Source of the DNA: Siphonodentalium dalli
Lineage: Eukaryota; Mollusca; Scaphopoda; Gadilida; Siphonodentaliidae
Length of the DNA: 64,000 nt
NCBI GenBank assembly: GCA_032622095.1
Contig: CP136063.1
Span: forward strand, 30,568,987-30,632,986
Reading direction: 5' to 3'
The notes beneath the pieces were generated by a model. The model had not been told where the DNA came from, did not search any database, and saw only the letters and a program-made list of their open reading frames with translations. This document shows positions 33,300 to 44,355 of this stretch, piece after piece. The position numbers and the translations under genes are program-made. Each line of letters opens with the position of its first letter. Within the stretch, counting starts at the first letter, position 1.

Positions 33300-34800
33300 G
33301 ATACTGGTGGTTAAGAACATAATATTCGAACAGACAAGCGTGAACATAGTGTCTGACATTTGCAGAATGAGGTCCCCAAAGGGTGAATTTAATGACACAA
33401 TCCTGCAATGCGGGCTAGCATCACCAAATTCACCCTCTGGGGACCTCATTCTGTGTATGCCTCAACTGCTATGGGAGACATAGCATTAGATTGAAGTTCT
33501 CCAGTTAAAGTTGGTGATGTGCACCCATTGGGCACCTCAATTATGCATTTTATATTCACAAATTAGGGGATATAGAAACTAAACAGAAGGGCTAAAGTAA
33601 GTAAAAATGTCAATTTAAGTGCCTATATACTTCCCAGAAGATGAGGCCTAAGCAGAATGAGGACCCTGGCTAGTGTATTTGGTGATGCTAGACTGCTGTG
33701 CAGGGTAGCATAACTAAATTCACCCTCTGGGGACCTCATTCTGCAAATGCCAGATAGAAGACAAATTTAATCCAATATATACCCCCCCCCCCCCATTTTT
33801 CTTTGAATATTAGTCGTATGATTTCATCTGGATAAGTGGTGATTAAAACAATAATATGAAATGGCCAAACCTGAATTTAGTATGTCTGACATATACAGAA
33901 TTAGGTCCCAAAAATGTGGATTTAATGACAATATTCTGTAAGGCAGGCTAGCATCACCAAATTCATCCTCAATCTGATTAGGCCTCAATGGCCAATAAAA
34001 CCAAGGAACAGATTGAAGTCCTACAGTTGAAGTTGGTGATACACACCCATTGAGCACCTCAATTATGCATTTTATCTTCTGCAAATTAGGGGGACATTGA
34101 AACTGAACAGGTGGAAAAAGTGACTAAATCAAACTGTCAATTTGATACTTAGGATACTTCCAAGAAGATGAGGACTAAGCAGAATTAGGTCCCTGGCAGG
34201 TGTATGGTGTATTTGGTGATGCTAGCATGCTGTATGGAATAGCAACACTAAATTCACCATCTGGGGACCTCACTATGTAAATGTCAGACACACTATTTCC
34301 AGACTTGAAGAAATCAAAGCCATTCACAGTATCATTGAATGTCAGTCATTAAATTGCTACAGATATGTTTAGATTAGAATAATACATGTCATCTGGCCAG
34401 TTTATATAATTAACATATATGGCAAACTTTGTATTAAATTGAGAGGTGATATGGCTTGGAAGGGATGTTGGTTGATGGCAGGGTTGGCCCTGGGCCATAT
34501 GGGAGGGGGTGGGTGGGGGGAGGGTGGAATGTTTCCATAATTTCATTAAAGAGTAAAGTTTCATAACTCTGCAGATGTTATATATAATGGTGTCACTTTT
34601 TTTCAAATTTTAAAAAAAGTTTTTAAAAAAATTGTCCCAGAAGATGAGGCCTAAGCAGAATAAGGTAATTGAGGTGTATTTGGTGATGCTAGCCTGTTGT
34701 ATGGGGTAGCAACACTAAATTCACCATCTGGGGACTTCATTCTGCAAATGTCAGACACACTATGTCCAGGCTTGGAGAAATGAACAATGGACTATTCCTT
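33300..34800. repeat. Three foldback copies of the GAGGTCCCCAGAGGGTGAA family
   Basis: GCAGAATGAGGTCCCCA or its complement GGGGACCTCATTCTGC appears at about 33366, 33440, 33735, 33900, 34255 and 34725. Each is joined to GTGAATTTAGTGATGCTAGC-type text. Some copies contain the extra segment AGTTGGTGATGTGCACCC...CAATTATGCATTTTAT. A C-run (33782-33793) separates two of them. The copies sit inside the modular repeat, showing nested insertion. Confidence 0.7.
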
Positions 34801-35269
34801 GTAGACTCTGGTAGTTGTTTAGCTAATGTCATGTCTTGTAATGACAGATGATAAACTGGTCTGAAGCAAGCAGTATTCAGCAAGAGGATCGGGCGACCAC
34901 ACTATGATAAATTGGCTTTTTCAATAATACAGGCTAGAGTGTCCTCTTAAAAATTAATAGTGCATAGCAAAGGGGTGTGAATTATAAAGGGCCATAACTC
35001 TGTTAAAATATATCGGATCAAACCCATATTTTAACTTGATCTGTATATAAGTGTCAAAAATTCATATACCAAATTTGGTGTTGATCAGATGAAAAATGTT
35101 TGAGTAATCCTGTCTTGGATGAATTCTATATCAAAACAAGAGTGGAAGGGGTTAAATAAACAATACCAAAATCCATACAGATGAAGAACATGCTAAGAAA
35201 AATCTAGGTAAGAAATATGAGGCTGTGATGTGTCCTAAACAAAAATTAAAGGTCAAAATGCAAAAATTA
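34801..35269. other. No gene seen
   Basis: Noncoding. Around 34985-35130 there is a diverged GGGCCATAACTCTGTTAAAA module of the dispersed repeat families. Confidence 0.4.
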
Positions 35270-35822
35270 AATTTTTTGTTTTTAAAGTTATGTCCCTGGC
35301 TCTGCCCCTATTTGACCCAGTGACCCCATTTGAACAAATCTGAACCCCAGTCACCCAAGGTCCCTCAGTACCAAATATAAGCTAATTCGGCCCAACATTT
35401 TTGTAGAAGAAGTCATTGTAAGAATTACTATGAGTTATGGCCCTGGTTTCTCAACTAATTGACCGGGTGACTTCATTTGAACAAATCTGAACACCAGTCA
35501 CCAAAGGACCCTCCATACCAAATATTAGCTAAATCGGCACAATGGTTATGGACAAGAAGTTGTTGTAAGAATTACTGTGGAGGAATAGAATTATGGCCCT
35601 GGTTTCGCAACTATTTGACCCAGTGACCTCATTTGAACAAATCTGAATGAGAGTCACCTAGGGAACATCCACACCAAATATGAACCAATTTGGTATGATG
35701 GTTTCAGAGGAGAAGATGTTTTTTTAAAAAGTTTACGGACAGACGGACAGACGGACGGACGGACGGACGAGGAGTGATGACTATAGCTCCACCGGAGACT
35801 TTGTCTCAGGTGAGCTAATAAA
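35270..35822. repeat. Dispersed modular repeat nested in the LTR element, copy 2
   Basis: Same module order as 32250-32815, ending in GACGGACAGACGGACGGAC (about 35740-35772) and GGAGTGATGACTATAGCTCC, then TCAGGTGAGC. About 3 kb separates the two copies. Confidence 0.75.
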
Positions 35823-36225
35823 AGGAATCTACTCTCTGTATATAATATGGTCAATAAAGTAATAATAGGACATTGAATTCTCTACTTAACCTAGTTCGTT
35901 AGGATAGCAAGAATGGGTCTTGCTCGGTCAGCGATCAGTTATGTTTTGTCATACTGGGTCGCTAAGATTTTGTAAATATGTTATGAGTTTGTCTGATCCG
36001 GCCCGAGGAACTATTGCAGATGCGAGTTTCTCGTTCTGCTGGTCCTCCTTGGTATTGAGCTTGTCCTTTTCGCTGAGAAGAAGTCTTCATTCTCCTTGTC
36101 GGACAGCCTTACCCAACCAGATGCCGGCCTGGAAGCGAGCACATCGTTCCATATATTCTTTGTTTAATGCACTCAAGAGAGGAAACCGCTCCACAACTAT
36201 CTTGGGTAACGAGGTCACCCGACCC
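35823..36225. other. Element 3' region, no gene recognised
   Basis: A 105-codon frame at 35920-36237 is Ser/Arg-rich without a motif. The base composition is richer in GC than in the nested repeats, like the neighbouring LTR element sequence, so it probably belongs to the element. Confidence 0.4.
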
Positions 36226-36490
36226 AGACTGACATGAGAAAGGAACCCCCATGAAGACTCCCTAGTCTGATGTACTGGTTCCATATATCATCTTTGTCAC
36301 CATAATCCGTCCGAACCAAGATCGATACGAGAAAAGAACCTCAAATGAAGACTTCCTAGTCTGATGTAGTGGTTCTCTATATCGTCTTTGCTGCCGCAAT
36401 CCGTCCGAACCATGACTAACACAGGAAAGGAATCCCGATGAAGACTCTTGGGTCTGATGTATTGATTCCCTGTATCCTCTATGCCACCGT
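36226..36490 (+). repeat. About 92-bp tandem repeat, 3 copies, in the element 3' region
   Basis: Each copy contains GATGAAGACT(T/C)CC, AGTCTGATGTA, GGTTC and CCGTCCGAACC. Copies lie near 36226, 36318 and 36410. Confidence 0.8.
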
Positions 36491-36621
36491 AATTCGCAAA
36501 TCACAACGAATAGCAGAGGCACTAGTCTAGGCCCTGATGACGGTCGGCGTCTAACCGAAGATTTAAGCTGAGTGGAATCCTCAAGGGAGCATCATGTTGT
36601 ACATATGTATATTGCGCATTA

Positions 36622-36897
36622 TTTCCTGTCCTACGGAGCATCCGAATAGACTCATTCTTCCACGGAGCATCCGAATAAACTCATTTCGTCCACGAAGCGT
36701 TCCGAGGAATCCAATTCTTCTACAGAGCATCTGAATCGACTCATTCCTCCATGGAGCCTCCAAATAAACTCATTTCGTCCACTGAGCGTTCCAGGGAATT
36801 CAACCCTTCTACGGAGCATCCGGAGGGACTCATTTCTTCTATGGAGCATCCGGGGTCTTTCATTTCTTCTCTTCAACGGAGCCTCCCGATAAACTCA
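36622..36897 (+). repeat. About 31-bp tandem repeat, 8-9 copies, resembling the LTR start
   Basis: Unit CCACGGAGCATCCGAATAAA followed by CTCATTTCGT. The word CCACGGAG(AT)CATCCGGAAAC at LTR positions 25-45 is a close relative, so the array may have arisen from LTR sequence or provide extra copies of a U3 motif. Confidence 0.8.
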
Positions 36898-36954
36898 CGT
36901 CTCCTACTAAATGTCTGGTTTATCTCATTCCACCGGATATGGAGCCAATTCTTC

Positions 36955-36966
36955 AAAGTGGGGGAA
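36955..36966 (+). promoter_or_regulatory. Polypurine tract before the 3' LTR
   Basis: AAAGTGGGGGAA abuts the TG of the 3' LTR. It is the only purine-rich run at this junction and has the position expected for plus-strand priming. Confidence 0.75.
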
Positions 36967-37198
36967 TGTAGCGGTTTTGGCCTCTTGTTCCACCGAGATC
37001 ATCCGGAAACCCACGGAGATGTATCTACACCACTCGGAACGACTCACGTGACCCGACTCTTCCCGAAGGTGACGTCATCCGGGAATTCACTTCACTTCAA
37101 CCACAGACTTCAAACCGACGACTTCGCTCCGCGCTCAAGACTTCTTTCATAGGTAATTTCATTAGATAACATCACTTATAAATCCTAATCATGTTATA
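36967..37198 (+). repeat. 3' LTR
   Basis: 232 bp with the same ends as the 5' LTR. The sequence following it, ATATTCTGG, shares ATAT (or AATAT when the last A is counted as flank) with the bases before the 5' LTR. Confidence 0.92.
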
Positions 37199-37832
37199 AT
37201 ATTCTGGGGACTATTTTCTGCAAATGCATTCATCAACTATTTACTAACTTAAAAAAAGAGGGGGGGGGGGGGGCGTTAGAATGGTGTACGTATACCAAGC
37301 ATTTACAATTACATGTACATACCACTAGCGGTTTGTGAGCGATACTGGTAATTATTCATAACGGTATATACAGATATTGTGCGGCATATTACAAATGTAT
37401 ATGGCACAACATAGGGACAACTGAAATGAAAATGCGACTTATATACTTTCTGAAATATTTCAAACATGAAGTCCTGGTCGTTAGTCAGAACTATTCAATC
37501 TGTTTTGGAGGGAAAATATATGTGTGAAAAGTTACTAAACATAACATTGGTATTTGTATTTTCGCGGTTCGACATACATGTACCCGGTATACGTTTCCGT
37601 ATTTTTGGAGAGAGACAGCTCAAGCAGTGAGTGCAACTCGCTCGGTTAAACTCTGGCTAGAGATGTTCCCCTTTTTACCTGTTTTAACGCACCAACCAAA
37701 CTGCGTTTTAGCAGCATCATATTGATACTTCCGGGAATGATTAAGATGTTCCATCTTTGGTGATAAATATTTTATTTAATGTACCGGGTATTGTTCAAGG
37801 TATTCCGCATTGCATAAGAGATTTATTAACCG
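37199..37832. other. No gene seen
   Basis: Noncoding flank. G-run of about 12 at 37261-37273. Confidence 0.4.
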
Positions 37833-38043
37833 TTATGACCGACATCGACCGCCGTAGTAAGTTTTCACACATAATCACCATCGCCGTGTCGACAAAAGGC
37901 AACACTTTGTCAGAACACAAGCGATGATTTTGATTTGGTTGAGGGTGACCGGAGAATATGGTAGCCTAATTATGATGCGCAAATTAGCGCTTCTAGTTTA
38001 TTATCGAAAAACAGCCATAGAATTGAATATTTCTCAAACCAGT
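37833..38043 (+). repeat. Right member of the inverted repeat pair flanking the LTR element
   Basis: GACATCGACCGCCGTAGTAA, then AAAGGCAACACTTTGTCAG and GATTTGGTTGAGGGTGACC complement 19560-19738. It is followed by a G-run of more than 20 at about 38048-38072. Confidence 0.75.
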
Positions 38044-38196
38044 TGGTGGTGGGGGGGGGGGGGGGGGGGGGGATTTTTTTCAGGGCACGTATGCCGGGTC
38101 GATGTGTGGTCGATGGGACCAACAAATTTTTTCCGCAACTCAAATTTTTTTTTCCTGCATGTTTTTTTTACTGTTTTTGCAATGAGTTTGGCTTAA

Positions 38197-38426
38197 AGGT
38201 ACTCAGTCCGATCAGACGCTAAATTACTATTTCTTTGGCTTAGGAGTTATTAAGTGGTTTAAACAGAAAACTCGAGTGGAAACAATGTAAATAACTAACT
38301 TGAAAAATCTATATATCTGATCACGCTGAGCTTTGACAGGTAGGTTCCTTGACTCGATTCAAATATATTTTAATCCCGAAGCCAAAGAAATAGTAATTTA
38401 GGAGCGTCTGATCGGACTGAGTACCT
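38197..38426. mobile_element. 230-bp TTAA-flanked foldback MITE
   Basis: TTAA at 38193-38196 and 38427-38430. Inverted ends of about 50 bp start AGGTACTCAGTCCGATCAGA and differ by a 3-base insertion. A decayed relative in the other orientation lies at about 39835-39960 (GACGCCCCCTAAAT, CTATTTCTTCAGCTTCGGG). Noncoding. Confidence 0.82.
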
Positions 38427-38499
38427 TTAAAACACCTTAGAATAAGATAAGAGAAATAATGTAATTCTAGCTGCTAAACTGGCTGCAGGCAGTTATCGT

Positions 38500-39397
38500 G
38501 TTGTATTTTGTTGCAAATTTTGAAATCCAAGATGGCCGCTGGCAGCCATGTTTTTTTTTTAGCCGAATGACCCCAAAATGACACATTCCTATTCACATGT
38601 TATGTTAACATCCATGAATGCACAGAAATTCATACACAGCTGTTTACAGTGAATTCCCCCCCCAACCCTCACAAGTCTCTGTTTTAGTGATAAAAGGGGG
38701 GGTTGGGTGTCCAAATATGGTCGAAAAAACTGCCGAAAACAGAAAAACAATTTGGATGTGGGGATGAGTGAGTCCCAACTAGGGTCGAAAAGTAAAAATC
38801 AGCATACGTCCCTGAATTATTTTCCGAGCTCACCCCCTTATCCAGTTAGGATTCTCTCTTAACCAAAATATGGTAATACAGACCAAATAAGGAATTTACT
38901 ATGATAGTATTGTGAGTTGTAAGTTGTTGATGCACCAAATACAAATCTAAATATTAGGAAATGATGCATTATCGTGACTCTGCTTATAAACAATTCACTG
39001 CTTGTTTTGCTCGACTTGCATTTTCTCTGACACAAAGCGTGTTTTGTGAATAATATCACATTCATATAATAATTATGCTATACGGTACTATATAATAGTA
39101 TCTTCTTGAGGAAATTATCATAATTTGATAAATGTTATTTCTAAACTATAACCTAAATGAAGGCCGCCCGCCCCGAAGTCATGAAGAATGTGATTACTAA
39201 CACCCCCACCCATGATGGGTATTTCACCTGTCATCAAACCATGATACATGTATGACATGCCTGCAATAATGTTTTCTTTGTTTGAAATCCTATATATGTC
39301 GTGGCCAGTACATTGAAAAGATTTATATCCAGAACAATATGTGATATTTTAAGTAAATCTATAGATGTACATGTCATTTCATATACTAGTGCATGTC
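38500..39397. other. Noncoding; one copy of a 'GAATGACCCCAAAATGAC' repeat
   Basis: AAGATGGCCGCTGGCAGCC and GAATGACCCCAAAATGAC at about 38527-38640 recur twice at 58380-58630. The rest has no feature I can support. Confidence 0.5.
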
Positions 39398-39645
39398 CAA
39401 GCCTTGAAATGGTGTGCCTGTCATTTGCAGAATGAGGTCCCCAGAGGAATTTAGTGATGGTATCCCGCACAGTGGGCTAGCATCACCAAATACACCCTCT
39501 GGAGAGCTCATGCTGCTTACACCTCAGCAGGAGGTTCACAGAGGGTGAATTTGGTGATGCTAGCCCACTATGTGGGGTACCATAACTAAATTCTTTCTCT
39601 GGGGACCTCATTCTGCAAATGACAGACACACTATTTCAAGGCTTG
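39398..39645. mobile_element. 248-bp foldback element, GAGGTCCCCAGAG family
   Basis: It begins CAAGCCTTGAAATGGTGTG and ends in the complement. The inverted ends run about 50 bp through CATTTGCAGAATGAGGTCCC. The inner part is itself a second inverted pair (GTGATGCTAGCCCAC and GTGGGCTAGCATCAC). No target duplication is clear. Related copies lie at 33300-34800 and 56098-56480. Confidence 0.8.
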
Positions 39646-41121
39646 TTGGTATCATTTTATAAGACCTGTATGTTATATTTTATAGAGGACGGTCAGCTAG
39701 AAGTCTTGCTGTGGAAGTAACTTGACTGGAAGACATACACTGGACCTAAGTTGGAACTTGGATGTATTCAATTTACAACTGTACATGTAAGTTTTTATAT
39801 AAATACGCATCACTTAGAAGATGTATAATCTGATTTGACGCCCCCTAAATAACTATTTCTTCAGCTTCGGGTTTAAATAATATTTTATTTGAGTTGAGGA
39901 TTCTATCCCTCAAAGCTCTGAGTTATCAAATCTGTTAATTTTATCCACCTCGATTATTTGTCAGCCTACCAAACATTCCACTGACTTCTTCTAGAAATAT
40001 GCAGATATACAAGATATTGAGAGGTCTCACAAGGTCATCGCAAATCAATTTCGGAAGATAACATTATGAAAAGTAATGTTGGATGACTATTGGCTTTCGG
40101 TGTAAATTTCCGTTGTTGTTCATGTTGTAACTGGATGATCCGGGGATAATCAGATCAGATTGTGCACCTTTAACAAAAAGCATTATGTTGTATGTTTGTT
40201 GAATTTATGTCTAAATTCCCTACCTATGGAAAAGAGTCCAAGCAAATAATGTCTAGCAGATTGTGTACTAATATAATACCTGTGAATGGTAACTGGAGAT
40301 TAAAAAAACAGGGGCAATGGGGGGGGGGGTGTGAATAATCACTGCATTTTGCACTTTAATTCACAGAATACTGATGACACTATATAAACCATAGCCTTAT
40401 AAATGGCCTGGTAAATATCCAATAACCTGATGTGCTTTTAAAGACAAATTAAAGTGATGTGAAATAATCCAGTGAGGTGTTCCCGGACCTGCTGATGGAA
40501 TAATAAACAATCATGCCAAAATAAGTTATCCAAATAGTCAGAAAACAACAATTAAAGTCAGTGACTAGTATAATAGTAGTGGGACAATCATTTCAGTAAT
40601 GTTTATACTCAATAAGGTGCCCTGAATAAAGTAGTAAATGTTTACATTTGTGCGTGGTTCAACCATTGTATTCTCTGAAATGCTACAGTGGATATGGTTG
40701 GAATTTTAGTTCTTAATCTCAGGTTTTTGCTACATATTTCTAGTGGGGATAGTGTTTGGATACTAACTGATTGTTTATATGCACCCATATATGCCTGTTT
40801 AAAAAAGGGGATGTATTATGCTGCATGTCTGTCTGTTAGTTCGCTTTTGGATTCCAGATGTCAGATGATAACTTTAGATAGTCTCAACTGAGTTGAATGA
40901 AATTTGAAATGTGTGTGTTTTAATGTACAAAATACAGGTCAAGTTTGAGTTTTGGTTCAGCACGTCAATTTCACCAGAGTTAAAGGCCTTTTGTTGGAAT
41001 TGCCATGGGCATATTTTGCCATGCCCTAACAATGCTTTTAATATTCAATGAAATAAGTCTGCAATATATGTCTTTAAATCTGACTTTTCCTAAACATAAT
41101 ATTTTATGCATTTCTTTTCAG
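39646..41121. other. No gene recognised
   Basis: AT-rich noncoding sequence with a relic of the 38197 MITE family at about 39835-39960 and a G-run at 40319-40330. A 67-codon frame at 40688-40891 has no motif. Confidence 0.4.
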
Positions 41122-41243
41122 AGTATGTTCGTTCACTGGCATTGGAAACTTTAGTACCAGAATGTGCACAGCATACAGAGGAGGCATGTGTGTTATCTGT
41201 GCAGATACAATATATGTGTTATTCGTCAACTTTTCATTCATAA
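41122..41243 (+). CDS. Possible terminal exon, unknown protein
   Basis: A strong acceptor (TTTCTTTTCAG ending at 41121) is followed by 39 codons: YVRSLALETLVPECAQ and so on, ending in TAA at 41241-41243. The text is more protein-like than its surroundings, but there is no partner exon or family match, so this is tentative. Confidence 0.25.
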
Positions 41244-42420
41244 ATATTGCACCACAATATACAAGTGTGGTGCAGCCTGTGGGAAGTTAGTAACATGCTA
41301 TGCTGTCAAGTGCTGCTATATTCATCAGATGCCAATATAAAGGAGTTTGCTGATCTTTAAATTTCTACTGCATGACAGGTGTAAAAACAGATGAGCTGTC
41401 ATTCTTGGAAATGTTCAATATAAGAAGGGTGTGATGAACTATATATTAAGTGTTAATTCATTGCAATTGTTGCAATGGTGAGGTGTGCACAGACATCAGG
41501 AATATACACTGCTGTGGAAGAATGGCTAGGATGACAATTATTCCTGCTGGATATGTTTGAATTAAAGTTTAAATTTCAAAATCTCACTGTGTCTTCATTG
41601 ATGTTTATCTTAAAACTTCATTCAACATTGATGCAACCAATTATGTCATTTGGACAATTTACTTTATCTTCGACTCTTAATTTTGGTTGCTTATGATTCA
41701 TGAATGGGGTGGCCCTCACATGTGCAGGCAAATTACATGCCTCAATTTAAGGTTACTGACAGCACTTAAATGGTAGAATAGTCCTCAGAGGTTTGTGATT
41801 TCGGGAAATTTTACATGTAATTTGCCACATCTTGCAGCATCTTGTGGAATTTAGTTCTATGCCAGCATGCACACATGAAAAATTAATCACAAAATTATGT
41901 GAGAAACACTTGACTGTTTGCGTACCAACTGTTTCTATCATAATAATTTCAGGACTGTGTAAACAGTATATAAGTGATAACTGTAAACAAAAAAATTACA
42001 TGGTCACCGTTTATTTTCTGTTTACTTGGCAACCAACATTATTATGGTAGAAACCATCAAAAATAATGGGTTTTTGTATAATTTAAGATTTCACCAATTG
42101 GCAAAAAGAACCCATATACATGTACATGTATGTTTGTGTGAGGGTATGAAAGGCATAATATAGAAATTTAATAGCCTGTAGTATGCAAGTGATCAGCTGA
42201 ATTTTTGTACTGGAAATGGAATCTGGTGGCATCTGTTTCAGACTGTCTAAAGCCTTTTTTATAATTAGCCCTTTAATATATCAATGGATTGGTAATTATA
42301 ATAAAAATCAATTTATGACTTGAGTCATAAATTAATTTTCATTATAATTTTACATGTCGAACTTGGAAAACCAAATTCATTCATGTGTTGCATATATTTT
42401 GTTGAGTATGGATATGGTAC
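41244..42420. other. No gene recognised
   Basis: Noncoding, with overlapping short frames on both strands near 41750-42050 and an ATTAAA word near 41560. Confidence 0.35.
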
Positions 42421-42499
42421 AATAAATGGGTGGATTTAGTGTACAGTACCCTTAAAGGTTGCATAAGTATGTTGTATGGCACATTTATCAATAAATTGT

Positions 42500-42905
42500 G
42501 CAAAAAAGAAACTTTTTTGTCAAAACCAAAATTGGTTTTTATCAAAACCAAAATTGGTTTCATATATAAAACCAGTTTGGGTTTTGATCAAAACCAGTTG
42601 GCGCTTGGTATTTGGTTTTGATCAAAACCTAATTTGGTTACATATATGGGACAAAAGTTCAATACCAATTTTGGTTTTGATCAAAACCAGTTGGCGCTTG
42701 GTATTTGGTTTTGATCAAATCCTAATGGTTACATATATGGGACAAAAGTTCAAAACCAATTTTGGTTTTGATCGAAACCAAATATTCATACAATTTGGTT
42801 TTGATCAAAACCAGTTGGCGCTTGGTATTTGGTTTTGATCAAAACCTAATTTGGTTACATATATGGGACAAAGTTCAAAACCAAATTTGGTATTTTAAAA
42901 AACCA
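42500..42905. repeat. About 115-bp tandem repeat built on GGTTTTGATCAAAACC
   Basis: Three and a half units each hold TTTGGTTTTGATCAAAACC, AGTTGGCGCTTGGTATTTGG and GGTTACATATATGGGAC. The central word is self-complementary, so each strand can form many hairpins. A smaller cluster is at 14395-14545. Confidence 0.88.
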
Positions 42906-43020
42906 AAACGTTTAAGAGTGTAACTGTACTAGTGTAAGTAGTGTTGAAATTGTTGACTTAGTTTAGTTTATAGTACTAGTATAGTGACCATAAACTATTT
43001 TTTCTAAATTTTTCTTCAGG

Positions 43021-43160
43021 TTGTCTGTTGAAGACGAAGAGCATGGGACTGCGGTGGAGTCCGGACTCGCGAACTGGGTGGAAAGATATATAACGGATCG
43101 CGTTGACAATCGTCTCCAGCTCGGAAAAACGGGAACAAAAACTAATTTACACAAAAAAAA
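43021..43160 (+). CDS. Possible exon, unknown protein
   Basis: A pyrimidine-rich acceptor (TTTTTCTAAATTTTTCTTCAG, ending at 43019) precedes a GC-richer island with the acidic text SVEDEEHGTAVESGLANWVE and RYITDRVDNRLQLGK. The frame runs on into AT-rich sequence to 43272. No donor or family can be assigned with confidence. Confidence 0.3.
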
Positions 43161-43757
43161 CAGCAGAACTCGGCTACCTTCACAATTTGTCGGATTTGTA
43201 TCTGCACAATTTAGTATACGTCTTTCTCATATCAACATATATACTCATATATACTCATTGGTGCGTTTTTGATCATTTGGCATTTGAACTTTTGAAGGCA
43301 AAATCACACTCCACACAATGCATTTAAGAACCGTGAATGAAATACAATAGAAGGAATATGTACCATATAACAACGTGTTGATGATTCCGATGCGAAACTG
43401 TCAAACCACAATCCATAGTCTGTTTATGCCAGTTAAGAAAATCACAACCGCATCCCTGCCATCCCAGAGTATTGTATTAATTGCCCACCATAATGATTGA
43501 CACTAGACTCATCTTTGAAATAGAAATGGTATATCCAACCAATGTGTTGTGCATTTAAAAATAAAATACAAAATCTCTATCCATGACTTCGTTTTCGTCT
43601 TATTAACCCTTTCATGACCCCACCCCCGTTATTACAACATCAGCATCTCTGTCCAGCGAAGAGAAGAGGGATTTGTTACGAGTTGACTGGTTGAATGTCA
43701 ACCATATCAACATGGCGATGATGATGAAAAGTAAATTCTCAAATGCTAAAGGGCTGA

Positions 43758-44057
43758 AGAACTGTTCTATGTTCTATATTCTATATACCAACACATGAAT
43801 TTGTTCAAATTCTGAATTCTGGAGGCAATCATTGGATCACATTAAGCACTGTGAGTTGTGAAGCAGGCACAATTGAAGTGTACGACAGCCTCTGCAGATC
43901 GCTACACAGATCAACAAGACAACTCCTGAAGGATATCATGAGAGCCAACAAGATGAAAGTTGTATTTCCTGAAACAGCCCGACAATCGAACACATCAGAC
44001 TGTGGTGCTTTCGCAATAGCCAATGCCTACCATGTGCTGAATGGAGACATCACTTGA
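43758..44057 (+). pseudogene. C48/Ulp1-like cysteine protease fragment
   Basis: The open frame from 43758 carries the C-terminal half of a Ulp1/C48-type peptidase: GGNHWITLSTV (catalytic His), VYDSLC (Asp), RQSN (oxyanion-hole Gln) and SDCGAFAIA (nucleophilic Cys). It then ends at LNGDIT and a TGA. Spacing between His, Asp and Cys is normal for the family. The N-terminal half is missing, and upstream text (GLKNCSM) is in another frame, so this is a fragment. Similar protease pieces are common in animal mobile-element proteins and in lineage-expanded genes, and I infer the former. The family normally cleaves SUMO-like conjugates. Confidence 0.6.
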
Positions 44058-44355
44058 AGATTATTCTCTGCTAAGAAGATTCGCCAGCACCTAGCAAACT
44101 GTTATAACAAAAGCTACCTTACATCCTTTCCAATCGACACAAGTTCCTTCATGTTATCATCAAAATGTACAAACATCTAAACATTCATCTTATGCTCCAA
44201 TTGTACTGATATTTTGAAAATGACATCTTATTCAGATTGTGAAATTCATCCAGGCTTTCAAATACCAAAGTAATATAATTTAAATAAAAGGTCAGCAGAC
44301 CCCAGTGTTCCCCGAATACATGGCAAGTCGATGTCGCTTTGTTAAAGAAATTAAA
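44058..44355. other. No gene seen
   Basis: Noncoding sequence downstream of the protease fragment. Confidence 0.4.

Larger units (their letters stand above)
19744..37198 (+). mobile_element. 17.5-kb Ty3/Gypsy LTR retrotransposon with a TatD-family domain where integrase should be
   Basis: Two 232-bp direct LTRs (2 differences) bound the element. Flanks read AATAT on both sides if the last LTR base is shared, or ATAT otherwise. Order inside: primer-binding site, 2.2-kb leader, gag with coiled coil and CCHC knuckle, -1 frameshift signal, pol (protease, RT, RNase H), repeat linker, zinc finger, TatD domain, roughly 6-kb noncoding 3' region, polypurine tract. No integrase (HHCC or DDE) is found in any frame, and there is no env-like frame. 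Nested younger repeats occupy about 32250-35830. The near-identical LTRs show recent insertion, so integrase was presumably supplied in trans by a related element. Four single-base disruptions in homopolymers break the coding region as written. Confidence 0.9.

Noticed and set aside
31008-36954. Hidden integrase or env downstream of TatD
   Set aside because: Checked the listed frames for the H-H-C-C finger, the DDE spacing and hydrophobic membrane segments with a signal peptide; none found.
37199-37260. Continuation of the left inverted-repeat copy beyond the 3' LTR
   Set aside because: Compared the bases after the LTR with the complement of the sequence before 37833; no convincing match, so a clean split cannot be shown.
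39399-39645. Target duplication for the foldback element
   Set aside because: Flanking bases on the two sides do not match over 2-9 bp in any convincing way.
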